Shown piece by piece: positions 25,411 to 37,960 of a stretch of DNA of 64,000 nt. A program made the position numbers and the translations under genes. Numbering within the stretch: position 1 is the stretch's first letter; the number at the start of each line of letters is the position of its first letter. The notes below the pieces were generated by a model, which saw only the letters and a list, made by a program, of their open reading frames with translations, did not search any database and had not been told where the DNA came from. The stretch lies in contig NC_092859.1 of NCBI RefSeq assembly GCF_032062135.1, forward strand, positions 88,055,760 through 88,119,759, in the 5' to 3' direction. This stretch comes from Pyxicephalus adspersus. Lineage: Eukaryota > Chordata > Amphibia > Anura > Pyxicephalidae.

Positions 25411-26324
25411 TTAACCACCTAGCCATTATGCCCGTACGAAGGTCGGGCAAAAAAAAAATGGCTAGGATGGTTAACCCCGTATTTTTGTCACATCCTTACC
25501 TCCATGGTCCCGCTGTGCACATCCAGCGTCGTTTTCCTATTCCAGCGTCGTTTTCCTATTCCAGCGTCGTCCTCCGTCCATCGTCGTCCGTCGATCTCCC
25601 TCTCCAGCGTCGGGTGCCAGCAGGACCGGTAAGATACCAGCCGGCATCTTACCTGGTCCCGCTGATCATCCACATCCGTCTTCGTCCAGCGCCGGATGAT
25701 CTCTGAAGCGAGAAGCCGTCCGGCGGAGAAAAAAAAACGGAAGGCTTCTGCGTGCGTGATGACGTCGGCGCGTGTGCAGGAAATTCGAATAGAAACTCAT
25801 TCATTCATTTTGTATTGGATTCAATACAAACTCCTGTATTCAATCCAATACAAAATAATTCAAATAAATTCAAAGTTTGTAATTGGTAAATTCAAACTGT
25901 CATTTTGTATTGGATTGAATACAAACTCCTGTATCCAATCCAATACAAAAAATAAAAAAAAAATAAAATAAAAGTAAATAACTTGGAAATTCAAATTTAT
26001 ATTTTGTATTTGATTGGATACAAACTTGCGTATCCAATCCAATACAAAATAATATAAAATTAATACAAAGTACATAACTGATAAATTCAAACGCTCATTT
26101 TGTATTGGATTGAATACAAACTCCGGTATCCAATCCAATACAAAAAAATAAAAAAATAAATAAAAGTAAATACATTTTTTATAGTCATATTATGTACTAG
26201 AACCCCTGTTCGGACATATTTCTGTAAGTTACAGGTCTACAATTTAAAAAAAAAATTTCATGAAAAACAGTGGATCACTTTTGGTACAGAAATCTAGACC
26301 TCAGTGTAACGCTCAGGTGGTTAA
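25411..26324. mobile_element. TTAA-ended non-autonomous transposon with tandem hairpins
   Basis: Left end TTAACCACCTAGCC and right end CGCTCAGGTGGTTAA are inverted repeats bounded by TTAA, the target site of piggyBac and Kolobok transposons (family knowledge; assignment open). A CpG-rich left part repeats TTCCAGCGTCGTTTTCCTA. The right part has four hairpins of TTTTGTATTGGATT type starting at 25808, 25903, 26002 and 26098, spaced 95-99 bases. Reading frames inside are artefacts of repetition. No transposase. Confidence 0.75.
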
Positions 26325-27699
26325 GAAAACAGCTGTTTTCCTTCTTAATATATATACAAAACATCCCCCCTATCTGTACTTGAATAAAACAGACAACATT
26401 GTCAAACCCAAGTGACCAATACCCAACCCTCTAAGACTATTGAATGTAAACAGAGACATGCTGCATTGATAGCTTAAAAAAACAACCTTTGGCAAACCAA
26501 TATAGCTTCAACATACATTGAGGAAATACATTCATTGGCATTCACATTTTTGTTCCAAGCCCATCAAAAGTATTTTTTTCATAAATTTACAAATTCGAAT
26601 TCAGAAAAACCAAACATTTTCATAGGCATGGAACCAAGGGCAGCCACCACCTTCTTGCCAACACCAGGCTGGCTAGAAACAAATGGGACAGCATGTGTGT
26701 GTAACCCACCCTTCCCCAGCCATTCCAGGCCCCTGTCTGCCCCGAACAGTGGAGGCCCATAATTAGGGTATTTTTTTGTGGGGGGTTGGTAGGTAATTGA
26801 AATCTGAAAGTTCCTGTTAAAAAGGGGCGTCCCCAGGTTTCTTTCCCTTACTTTTGGGAATGAAGACAGGGAAACACATTACCCTTACCGATTCCCAGAA
26901 AGAGGTAAATTAGGAATTTAGGACACCACATACAACAAAATATTTAAAATTTACTAATGTGGGGTCCAGAGATATCTGAAGAATTCAATCCAGCACTGGC
27001 AGTTCCCATCGCATAGGGAGATTCACAAAGGGAGATTCCCCACTGATAAATACATCAGTGGACACCTGCTTTGTTTACATTTAATTTAACTAGACTCTTT
27101 CAATAAATCAGAGATCATCTAGTGCTATGTGAATAGCACTCTTAATCCATATCTCTCCTAGCTCAAATATGGTTGATAATGTCACACAGAGATTCGCTGG
27201 TCCTAGTTATTCAATATTATAAACAAATACATTTGGCAACTGTGAAAAAGACTATTCTTTATTGTTTTTTTTTCTTAATTTTTCTTTGGGGCATGTTCCC
27301 ATACTCCCCCCAGCAATGGCCAGCAGTGATACTATCACATACAGATGCTTTGTATTCTGATTGCAAAAATTAAAACGGCCAACATGTTTAATTTTGATTT
27401 TGATATTCACTATTTTCTTTTCAACTTAAAAAGATAATAATTTAGGTCAAAATTAACCTGGTTCAAATTTCTCTGCTCATCCCTATCAGCAAGAGAATTA
27501 ATTAATGTGGACTCACTGGAGCTGAGTTTTTGTTCACTGATTATGAATAGGTCATATGTGGCAGTGATTTCTGTAATAATTGGTATATTATCACAGCATA
27601 TCCTGTCTACTCCTGCCTTGTGTCAGTAAAGAAAAGAGAGAAGCAGTAACTAAATATAATACAGTTAAAGCTCTTCTGGGTTAGTTAGCTCTTCTGGGT
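26325..27699. other. Intergenic, no gene
   Basis: Holds a CAGGCCCCTG-type repeat piece near 26630-26760. Otherwise AT-rich and unrecognised. Confidence 0.45.
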
Positions 27700-27800
27700 A
27701 GAGTCCCCTCCTCCTCCTGTGTCTGTCATTTGCAACCCCCATTTAATGTACAGTGCTGCATAATATGTTGGCACTATATAAATACTGTTTATAACTGATG
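27700..27800 (+). repeat. SINE-like repeat, 3' part
   Basis: GAGTCCCCTCCTCCTCCTGT followed by TGTACAGTGCTGCATAATATG and TTGGCACTATATAAATACTG, the usual 3' end of an abundant frog interspersed repeat. The left part is missing. Confidence 0.6.
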
Positions 27801-29230
27801 ATAATACCAATATTAATAACAACAGAAGACTACATAACGGAAACAAGAGTTTTTACAGAGGACATAATCCTTACATGGTGAATATGGTCAAGCAGAGAGG
27901 TGTTAGTCAGTTTGAGACTAAAGCAGTGTCACAGATGTGGATATGGATGTGATGAATGCTAGGTAATGCTTACAAAATTGTTTGTGCCCAAGGTATATTT
28001 ATCTGGTAATATCCATTACCATTAAGAGGTTGCTGACATTATTTGGGTGTGGATATTTAATTTTTTATGTTTGCCATTTCCTATTACAGATATAGCTAGG
28101 GCTGTCTGGGCTATAGACATTTAAAGTGGATCTAAACTCAAAAAGTGAATATTTGAAAAGTTTTAGGCAACAAACGGAAATAGTAATTGTGCCCTTTACA
28201 GTATACTGATAAATGTAGCTTTTGTCCAGAATTCTTCCTTAAAATTGATCTGGAGTATCCAGATAAATGGATATTACAGTGTTATACCTAGGTATATAAA
28301 TATGCTATTTAACTTGAGTACAGAGAATCTTCAATTCCTAATGTGAGTACAACATGTGTTACTAAATATTTACATCATTTTAGAAGTTGAAGTCACTACT
28401 TTTATAAGACTATGATATATTAAAATTAGACTTAGAATAGATTTCATGTGTTTAATGACCATATCAAATTAATCATGAAAAATTGTGATATTTTTTTTAA
28501 ATATTTTAATTTATCTATTAATGTCTTGGTACATTTAGCAATACACAAAATTACACCAATGTAGCTAACAAATCTGTAATATATTATCTCATATACTTTT
28601 GTTAAGAATTTAAACTATAAAAAGTGAATGTATTACAGAATAAGTTAACACACTATGAATAATTAAATTTTAGCAAATTAAACTTGTTTATTAATGAACA
28701 AGTGTGTCATCAACAAGAAGTTGTCAAATTAGACAAATAGAACCACATAACCATTATAATTTTTAAAAGTTTGGCAGCCAGCATTTTAATTATTAATCTC
28801 TAGTCTTTGTAATGTGAGAACAACTAATATTCTCCCAGGTACTCAATACCCCTTGACTGATGTGATTCTTCGATCCCCTACCTTGTAATGCAGCTTGACA
28901 GCAGAGGTCACACAGTAACAGGGTAGGGAAAGCTCCCACTGGATCGTGGGGGAGTATATGCAAATCAGTGTTGTTCTTGCATGTACTTAACACAAAAAAA
29001 TAAGATAAATCAAGTGAACATTTTAGTCACAACCCTTTGCTAATGTAAGTTATTTTTATGCTGCAGTTGAATATAAAAATAAAATGTCAAAACAAAGGTA
29101 ACATACATATTTAAATATCTATTAAAACATAACTAATGATGTCTGGGATGTGTACATTAGGTAGGATTTATCTATCAGTTAAATGAATTACTTTACTTAA
29201 AAAACTTTGTGCTATTGATTTTGAAATGTT
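27801..29230. other. Intergenic, no recognised features
   Basis: AT-rich. A TA-rich 28300-28780 block and a GC-richer 28850-28960 block hold no supported gene. Confidence 0.5.
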
Positions 29231-29231
29231 A

Positions 29232-29453
29232 TCAGCTCTTTGACCCAGACAGAATGAAGTCTATGACTCGCTCATTTTTCTCCTGTCTATTCTTGTCTTT
29301 GGATGACATTGTTAGCTCCTCTATCATTTGCTCAGCAGTCATGTTACCTATTGATCTACGTTTTCTGCACCACAAATGTTTTAGTATCGTGAATACTGTA
29401 ATTTCTTTGTATCTCAGTTTTAGGAAAATGACTGTATGAAAGTAAAGGTACAT
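29232..29453 (-). other. Orphan open frame of uncertain status
   Basis: A 73-codon frame whose second half, MTAEQMIEELTMSSKDKNRQ EKNERVIDF, is charged and protein-like, preceded by an acceptor-like TTGTGGTGCAG. I do not recognise the family. No donor or partner exon was found. It could be a relic of a transposon or retrocopy, or chance. Confidence 0.2.
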
Positions 29454-30661
29454 GGGTGACCAATTGGAAATCTAGCTTTACTACGTTTGTCTTATTGCCA
29501 GTTTATAAGTGTACGTGGTAGTAGGACACCTCACACATTCACAAAAACATTTTAATTTTAATTATATGGTATAAAGATCTATTCTGTCACACAGAATTTT
29601 AAGTTGCTTTTTGCATATTTAATTTTATTAGGGTGCAAAATCTTAGAGACAATCGTAGACTGACAGACTGGCTTAATGATGATGCTGAATGTTCACTTCT
29701 TCTATTCCCCAGTTCTGGTGTCCTACAGTCAGATTTTAGTTTCAGTTTTTAGTTTGAGATACCATCCTACTACCAATTGCTCTAGTGCCCTCACTATCAT
29801 AATCACACTCAACATTTTATTATTCCAATGTTTCTGACATTTTGGTATATCTGTTAGAGACTTCTTTCTGGCCAGTAATCCCATGCGGTGCTCCACATCA
29901 GTATAACACCCAGTTTTTTCTGTCCAAGGGAAGAGGATTTCAGGAGCTGATTAGTCCAAAGCTTCATCCTGCCCTGCCATTGACTGATAGGACTTCATAA
30001 CCTTTCTGTTCAAAGTCCCCGGTGACCCCAACTCTGCTTTATCTTTATCTTTGGATACCTTGTCTGGTGGACTGATTACCTGTGTATGACCTTTGGCTCA
30101 ATATCCTGGACTTGTCTCTGCTGGAATTCTTTGTACTGCATTATCCCCTGGTTCTTTGTAAGTCCTTCCCCAGATGCCATCCCTTGCACACAGAAGTCCT
30201 GGGGGCAACCATGTGCCAGGACCACGCATCTAGACTCCTGAGACTGAGCAGGGACTTGATATAAACAAAGAGTGCAGCATTAAATTGAGACACTGGTGTC
30301 TGGCGAGCACTGGTTCTGGACCAGGGTTTTACAGTGTCCTTTTCTTGTGTTTAGGAAGATGTCTTCAGTGAACGTCACTCACGGCAGGGGTTATCAAGAG
30401 CCTCTTCATGCACAAAATCACCTTGCAGAAAAATGATTCATTATAGGTCCATGAACTCCGGACAATATTATTTGTTCTAGAATTGTTAGCAGTTATTCCA
30501 GTATCTTGTATGGTGCAATGCCTTTACAGCCTATAATTTCATTTTCAGCTTTACTCTCATGGAAATCTACAAAGCAAAAATAAAAATTATTTTATCACAA
30601 TGACTTTTCAACCACATTCACCAAAGCCATCAAGGCAGCACTAAATTGCTATGTTCTAGAC
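29454..30661. other. Intergenic, no recognised features
   Basis: Mixed-composition sequence without supported genes or repeats. Confidence 0.45.
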
Positions 30662-31195
30662 CAGCCTTTCTCAAACTTTTTAACATGAGGGAACCCCTTG
30701 GAATTAATTTCAGGTCTTCAAGGAACTCCTTCTTTATTTATTATATCCACAGCTCATGGTATATTACATTTCTGGTCGGTGGAAAGAATGTGATACTTAC
30801 AGATAGCCAAAAATATCATTGGTGTCATTAAAACTAACCTGAGAGGTGCAAACTGCTCATTGCTCAAGGGACCATTAGCATCCTCAGGAGCAGTGATTGC
30901 CAACTGGTGGTCCTCAGCTCTGGCCGGTGCGCCCGGAGCAGAGTCAGAAGAAGGACCCTGTCGGGGGGGGGGTTCACCGGCCAGAGCTGCGGACCATGTC
31001 CCCGTACAGATCCCACACTCAGGGACCTCAGGCTCAGAACTGCGATAGGAGAGTGGGCGGGTTCTGGCATCATGACGGGAAGTTTCCTCCCCTTTGAGGG
31101 ACCCCTGGCTCTCCGGACCTGGTAAATTTAGTGGTCCGACAGTCCGTAAAGGTTGGCGACCACTGCCTTTGGGAAACCCTGGATGAGAAACACTG
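30662..31195. mobile_element. CAG-ended hAT-like element (interrupted)
   Basis: Left end CAGCCTTTCTCAAAC and, inverted from the right, CAGTGTTTCTCATCC. Flanks TTCTAGAC and CTCTGGAG match 5 of 8. Interior GTGCAAACTGCTCATTGCTC also occurs, inverted, in the copy at 63107-63394. It is split by a second element at 30891-31165. Confidence 0.7.
30891..31165. mobile_element. hAT-like element nested in another
   Basis: Ends CAGTGATTGCCAAC and, inverted from the right, CAGTGGTCGCCAAC. GC-rich interior with inverted AGCTCTGGCCGGTG / CACCGGCCAGAGCT arms at 30926-30990. It lies wholly within 30662-31195 and interrupts that element's sequence, so it is the younger insertion. Confidence 0.7.
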
Positions 31196-31338
31196 CTCTG
31201 GAGCTAAGCATCATGACATAAATGTGCATCAGGAAATATCCAGCAACAGCTGGGTGGAAATGCAATATACTGTGATGGATAGTATGCCCTAAATTTAGTA
31301 CTACCCAATACAAGACTTGTTTTAGGACAAAAACTGTG

Positions 31339-31573
31339 AAGTTGATTTACCAAAATAAAGTAGGCTGTTCACCTACCAAGGAGAGTTATCACCTTGCAAG
31401 GGGTAATTCACTTATATAAGAAAAAAAGATAAAGCTTTGCTGACTTCAGCTATCTTATAATGTGTCATAAAAACACTTTTTTTGCATGATTGGGTATTTG
31501 CAAACTATCAGTACACTCCCTTGCAATGTGATAATTTGCTTTGATAAGTAAACAGCCTACATTCTTTTTGTAA
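31339..31573. repeat. Second palindromic repeat family
   Basis: GTTGATTTACCAAAATAAAGTAGGCTGTT at the left mirrors AAACAGCCTAC...GTAAATCACCCCC at the right. Shared with 50914-51150, including ACTCCCTTGCAAxGTGATAATTT. Confidence 0.7.
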
Positions 31574-34500
31574 ATCACCCCCTTCCATGTTTATTTCTAC
31601 ATTTTATTTCAACCAGTCAATGACAAAGAGCAGATTCCTTGTTTTAATTCAAAAAAGTTTTATCCTTTTCTGTAATAAGGATTAACATGAAACCAAACTG
31701 TGGTTTATAACAGATTGATTGAAAACTGATCTACACACAGTCTTTAATATAAGCATGTTTTTTCTCTTCCTCTTCAAGGATAAAAATACTTTTGCAGTCA
31801 GTAGTAAATTAGGCATTGGTTCTATGCCAATGCGCCAAAGTATACAGAGGAAAATATGGTGACATTGTCAATGATTGGGTTGTTAATGGTAAAAATACCA
31901 CATGGTAAAAAAATACCAATTTAACAAACCTATCGGGTGTCAATGGAGCTGCGATATACAGAAATACTGCATAGCAGGGTAAAGTGTGTTAATTTGTCAA
32001 ACCTTTGTATTATTGTGGAGCATGTAAACCCTTTGTAGTACCCTTGTCTTTGACTAGCGACAAGCTGGCATCACTATTGCATCATGCTGTGATTATTTGC
32101 TACTGAGCATCCTGCAGAGCTAGTGATGACACTGCTTTGACCTTTTAGAAGAAGACGGGATTCTCTGCATCTAGATGATATCCATAGCTGCAGGTACATA
32201 CATTCTGCAGAATGAGCAGCATGTTTATTACAATCATTCATGAAGATCTGTACAAAATATGTATGATTATGATTGCTAATAATATTATTTTTATAAAATT
32301 ATGAACTGTGTGTAATAACTATAATTATGTGAACAAGCAAAAATTTAATAGGAAGCAGAATTACTGCAATGAGGTTAAGATTATGAATTAATGTAGCATG
32401 CCAGTTAGGGATCTCTAGCTAGTGTTTCCATGGTAACAGACTACAAAACTGTATAGATTCTTCCCTCATTTGAAGAATACTTCTGTAACTCAAAGTTTAC
32501 ATATTTTTTTTTTTTTCATCAAAAGCACATAATTTGCTTAAAACAATAAGCAACAATTTAAAGTTTTCAATATTTTATTGTTATAACAAACCATTTGTTT
32601 TAGGGCTGTTTAAAGACTGTTAATAGGAAACAGAATTAGTTAAAAAGGATGCAACATGATATTTCTAAAAAATAAATTATGTATATTGAGAATCAATCAG
32701 GACATTCTTCTCTGGTTCTGTATCTTGAAATACTGGGTAATCACATAATTGGCCATATGAATTATGGTGTGATGTACATATAATTAGCTAAGGAAGAGGC
32801 ATGCAACCTCTCACAAACCATAGTACAGATCCTGTGTGACATGGTAACAGTGGTCACATCAGTTGAATCTCAAGAAATGTAAGCTCCGGGCTTTAATTTC
32901 TTCTGACAGTATGTGACAGCAAATGTGTGCTTTCCTGCATTGCTACAATAATTATCATTATCTGGAGGAACAGACGAAGGTTTATAAGACAGTATACAAA
33001 CTCGGGCATTACAAGCAAAGGAGACCATCAGGTTAATAACATATTAAAATATAAAATGTTTTATATATATGATTATAAATATTGAATGCACTGTAAATGC
33101 TATATTCATGGATGCTTTGCCCAAAATTTACACATTGTATTTACCTAGTAAAATGTGTGAATTCTCAATGAGAGGTGTGAAAGTCTTGTGTGAAAACATT
33201 TATAAATAGACCCCCTTAGTATATCAATAATTTGTGTTCAAGTGTTCTATTATACACTATGTACACATTTTACTAGGATATATTCACAGGATGTCATTGA
33301 TTTATGTGAAAGTTATTCTGTATAGTATTTTCAATCAGTTCTAGAAGGTTTTGAGGATAACAAACATACAGAATATTCTTGCATTTCAGCTATATACAGA
33401 CAACATCCCCCTACTTCCCATGACGTTTATGGGATCTAATGACGTCTAAGCTACTTGCTAGCAGGCAGTGTCACACATGTATTTTAGGACATATATCTAT
33501 ATGTTTGCAGAGGCAAGGTTTTAAGGGTATTTACACACACACATACACACTAATACGTTTATTCAATTAAAGCTGATCACTTCCATAGGTATAGATCTCA
33601 CATCACCTAATTAAATATGTAAGTAGAAGATCAACGTCACTTACTTTAAAATCTGAGATAAGGCTTCTTTGTATTTGGTGTAATCTCCACTAATGCATTA
33701 GATCCAATGTTTGGACTAATAATTTATTCACAATACCATTACTTTGTACTACAGTGGTGTATATTGGTGCCCTGCCTCAAGACACTGTGTACCATATATT
33801 CAAACAAGACAACATGCCAGTGAATTACTGTAAGAATATTCAGATAGCTTATTACCTTTTTCTCTGATTTATAGTAATAAGTGTTGGCATTAGTTTCTGT
33901 ATTTTTTAAAAAAACAGTAAAACGAATACTCCCTACTGTGAAATAAAAAGTTAATTGAGGAAATCCATAAACATATAAAGCACACTATTAAAGTTAAAGG
34001 GAATTTAATAGATTTAGGAGGTACTTTGTGGTGCATGGTCTGGTTGATATAATGTTTCATTTTTATGTTGAACACTTAAAATGGTTTTATTTGGAAAGCT
34101 CTACTATTAAAACTAGTTCTGTATTTGTGAAGAACAATCTCTATAAATGTATCTCTATAGAAAAAAAGAATGTTTTAATTCTGCAAAGAAATATGCAGAT
34201 CTGAAAGTATAATATGCAGATTTCAAATTGTATTTGAACTGAACAATGACATTTCTCTTGCAATAGGTTCACACAGTTGGTTCCTGGGCAGGCAGTGGAA
34301 AATGGTTTGGATAGCCTTGGTTCATTCTCTGTGGGCAGGATGATGCTTGTAACATTCATCTGGTAGTTGAAGTTACCTGTGGTGAGAAGTGGTAACTACT
34401 CTGCAACCTCATTGCCTATCTACACCATCCACAACAGTGCTTGTGCATAAAGGCTGATGTAAACTCTTGTACTTTTGTACCCTCTCTTGCTTAACAGCTC

Positions 34501-35773
34501 TAAACAATCAGTAGACAACACCTGACAAAACTCTTTGGGAATTTTATCTCCCAAAAAAAACTTATATTGGGAGATTCCAATTCCACCTTCATGTTTGTGA
34601 CAAGTAGTAAAGAAAAATTTCCCTAATTTTACACACCTTCAGTAGTATATCAAAAATGAAAAATATTTGGCTTTACATACATCTAATGATTAACAATCAG
34701 AACAAATAATAATTACTGATAAATAGATAATGAAGTTACGGAAACTGCAAATCCTACATTTTCAAGTAAAGCAAATGTTTAACACAGCATACCAGTTTAC
34801 CTGCCAAACTTATTTGAAAATTATTTTACATTAAATAATTAGTCTTAAATAAAAAAAAAAATAGAATAATATATATAAAAAAAACTCCAGCACATCTGTG
34901 TAGACAACATTATTTTGGCAGTTTTAGAAATCCACAGCTTCTAAATGAATTGGAAAGTTTTCAATACCAATGTATGAATTATTCCTATGTATTAATTATT
35001 AGTCATATGTTTCATATTTATTAATTGTGTTGCAAAAATGCATGTGATATTTGTTTAAAATGTACTAATTGTGAGCATATGATATGTTCTATGTAGAAAT
35101 GGAAATGTTTTTTCACAATTTTACTATGCATAATGTATACATAATAATAATACTTTCTATAATTTTTAGTTGACTTTATTTACATATAGGTTTAGTTTAT
35201 TTTCAATGTTTATCCACTCACATATTAACATGTATAGCATGACTTTCTGCTTGTAGCCTTTTGTGTAGACTCTCTATTTTCAGACCATTATCTATTTTAA
35301 TTTTCAACTCCAAAAAACATTTTTGGTTTTGAATAGAGTGAATATAGGTTTGAATCAGTTATCATTGCTCTCTGTGAATCACTGGGAAGATTAGCCCTTT
35401 AACGAAAGCATTAAAAAGACAGATGGGGCAAGGAAGGAAGTATTGGACAGAGGAGAAATTTAAAGTATCAGTGCATCTTTGGTCCATGTACCCCCTCCCC
35501 CAGTCCTATACTCACCTATTCCAAATTCAGAGAAAAATAAGATTGCACAGCCCCTCCACTATAAGGAAAAAAATTCAATAAATCCACAATTTGTGTAGAT
35601 TTCAAATGGTTGCACATATGTCCAGGACTCGCTAGTCCAGCAAATTTAGCCCAAGAGCTGATCACTTGATGCTAGAAAAATTATCCAAGAACCTAAACAT
35701 TTATCACAGGATTTAAAGGTAATCCTTGCAAAAGTTGGTGTGAAATTGCATTTATCTATAATCACATATACAA
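31574..35773. other. Intergenic, possible conserved non-coding blocks
   Basis: No gene supported and no clear transposon. The stretch 32220-32470 has TAATTA-like motifs, an ATTATGTGAACAAG stretch and GTTTCCATGGTAACAG, an RFX-like palindrome; a candidate regulatory element by look only. Confidence 0.35.
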
Positions 35774-36100
35774 TTGCACAAATGTTATCTTCATGGAAGG
35801 TGGGCCAGGAAAAAGCCTTTGTTCTGCAGAAAACTCATTCGAGCAAGGATACAATTTGCTTTTAAAGATTTAGGTAAAAAACAGGCCTTGTGGTTCAATG
35901 CTTTGTGTAATAATAATATAAAGAAACATATTTTGTGCCACAGTAATAATAAACACGTTTGCCCAAATTTACAGCACTTCAAGCAAAAAAGCCCTGTGCT
36001 AACTGTGATGCATGGTGGTCGAAATTGTATGGTTTGGTATAGTTTTGCAGCTTCATGCGCTTAGCACCTTATGATTAGGGAAAGTGAAGCTATCTATCCC
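35774..36100 (+). pseudogene. Tc1/mariner-type transposase relic
   Basis: The frame keeps ARKKPLFCRKLIRARIQFAF, KQALWFNALC and SPVLTVMHGGRNCMVWYSFAASCA. This is the order of Tc1-family transposases (RRKPLLSKKHIxARLxFA, then TVKHGGGSVMVWGCFAASG). The acidic catalytic region that should sit between (WTDETK-type) has decayed and there is no downstream DPKH block in frame. Start and ends of the element are unclear. Not functional. Confidence 0.75.
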
Positions 36101-37299
36101 ACAATTGAAATTGAACTGGAATAGGATCTTTAACATATTAATGAACTGTTCCACACTTGCACATCCACTAAGAAATAGTTCAAAAAATATGGAAGGTTAT
36201 TGACAAAATTCTGATTTGAATCAAACTTACATACTAAAAAGAGATTTAAAACAGGTAGTTTGTAAAAAGAAAGCAATAAAAATTAAGTTTAGTTTGGTTT
36301 AAAATTTTTAAAATGTTGATGTCAGAAACTGGTGGGCCAGTTTGCAAAACAAAAAGAAGTATTTTCTGCCAAATTAGGTAATACCAGTTTTTGAAACCAA
36401 AGGGTGTGCTTCCATTTTATATATTCAATCCTAAATCTAGTAATATTTTTGTTGAAAATAATATTGAAAAGGCAAATTATACTTGTTTTTCTATTTAAGT
36501 ATATTACCTTCATTTGTGGATATTGTTTTTATAAGAGAATCCAATGTTTGCGTGTGTTGAAAAAAGTCAAACCTTTTCCTGGGGTATACATACTTTTTCA
36601 AACGATGACCTTGCAGCCCTTAGGTATTCTTTTTAAGAAATTTCAGCAAACAAGTAAATGTCAATATTACAATTTGTTAATATAACATTTATGACTAAAC
36701 TAATCAAATAGTCTGCCTTGGGGCTCAAATAGTTTGAAGGCTTTGAAAAAATATGTATGAAAATTAAGGATCAATTACCATATAAACATTATTATTATTA
36801 TTCAGTATGCTTGGAAAAATGAATTGTTTTTATTGTATAAATTTTATTAAAAAGTGCATACATGTATAAATATTTTTTTATAAATGTATGTAAAAGTACA
36901 AATGGGCAACCTTCGAAAAATTAGAAAATAGAGATTTCCAAACCTTGTCAATCTTGGTACCTTGGGAATTTGTTATGTAGAGCATCAGTGCGAAATCTTG
37001 ATTTCATTTTAATGTAATATTATATTGCACACTAAATACATTAAAGACATTTATCAAAGACACATTTGAAATGTCAGTTTACAGTTATATAACATGAATA
37101 TTTGTAGTATGCATGCTGCAGTGTTTTTCTCTAAAACATTTTTGACCATATACTAATAAGAATGTTAATCCACTATGCAATTTTGCAAATGCCCAGCATT
37201 TAAAGCTAATGTCCCTAATTTTTACTAACTGTAATTCTGTGCAACTCTATGTTATATGATCTAGCCACCCCCTTCCAACAGTACAGTCAGATGCACAGG
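36101..37299. other. Intergenic, no recognised features
   Basis: AT-rich with no coding or repeat family recognised beyond the decaying edge of the Tc1 relic. Confidence 0.45.
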
Positions 37300-37960
37300 G
37301 AGTTGGAACCAGTTTGAAAATATTAGTAAACAATTATGAGCAATTCCTAGGAGTTTGGAAGCCATACTTTAACAAAAACCATTGCTTGAAATCTGAAATA
37401 TCATTGAGACAAGCTACCTACAGTTCATTTCTTTCCTACCTTAAAAATATTGAATTTGCTATGTGGAAATGCACCAGTCCCCCAAATATTTTACAATGTC
37501 TTGGCCAAGTAAACAATATCATGCAAATTAAAGAGGCCATTGCCTCTTAGGATCAGAGTGGGAGAGATTCAGGAATACTTGGTTTTATTGCATTAAGTGT
37601 AGCTGCAGAATACCTGACCTTGAGACTCCAAGCCCTCTCTTCTCAATTACCTTGATTTTTCCTTTTTCATAGAAGGTATCTTACCCAACCAACTTCCCTC
37701 TGTTTGTCTTCCCTTCCTGTCCCTCCCCCTTGCCTTCCTTCCCTATTTCCCCTTACCTATTCTCTCTTCCTCTTTCTATACATGCCCTTTTTTCCACCTT
37801 GCCAGTTTGGAAATGTATGTACATATGAAATATGTTTACATGTTTTTGTTTCATTGTTGCTTTATTTGACTATGTAATTTACAGCAGTTACTGTCCTTAT
37901 GAGAAATGTCCTCCATACCATATATTCTGGTTCTTGATTATGATGAATAAATAATTTTTT
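37300..37960 (+). repeat. Possible LINE 3' end
   Basis: A short frame with LVNNYEQFLGVWKPYF-like sequence, a long pyrimidine tract (37680-37800: CCCTTCCTGTCCCTCCCCCTTGCC) and an AATAAATAA tail suggest the C-terminus and 3' UTR of an L1/Tx1-type retrotransposon. Only a resemblance. Confidence 0.3.

Noticed and set aside
25407..26138. Reading frames in the TTAA-ended element
   Set aside because: Produced by tandem repeats; the translation simply repeats (for example DWIxxFVxNPIQN).
25808..26145. CRISPR-like array
   Set aside because: Four palindromic units with long, similar linkers in a vertebrate transposon; no cas genes.
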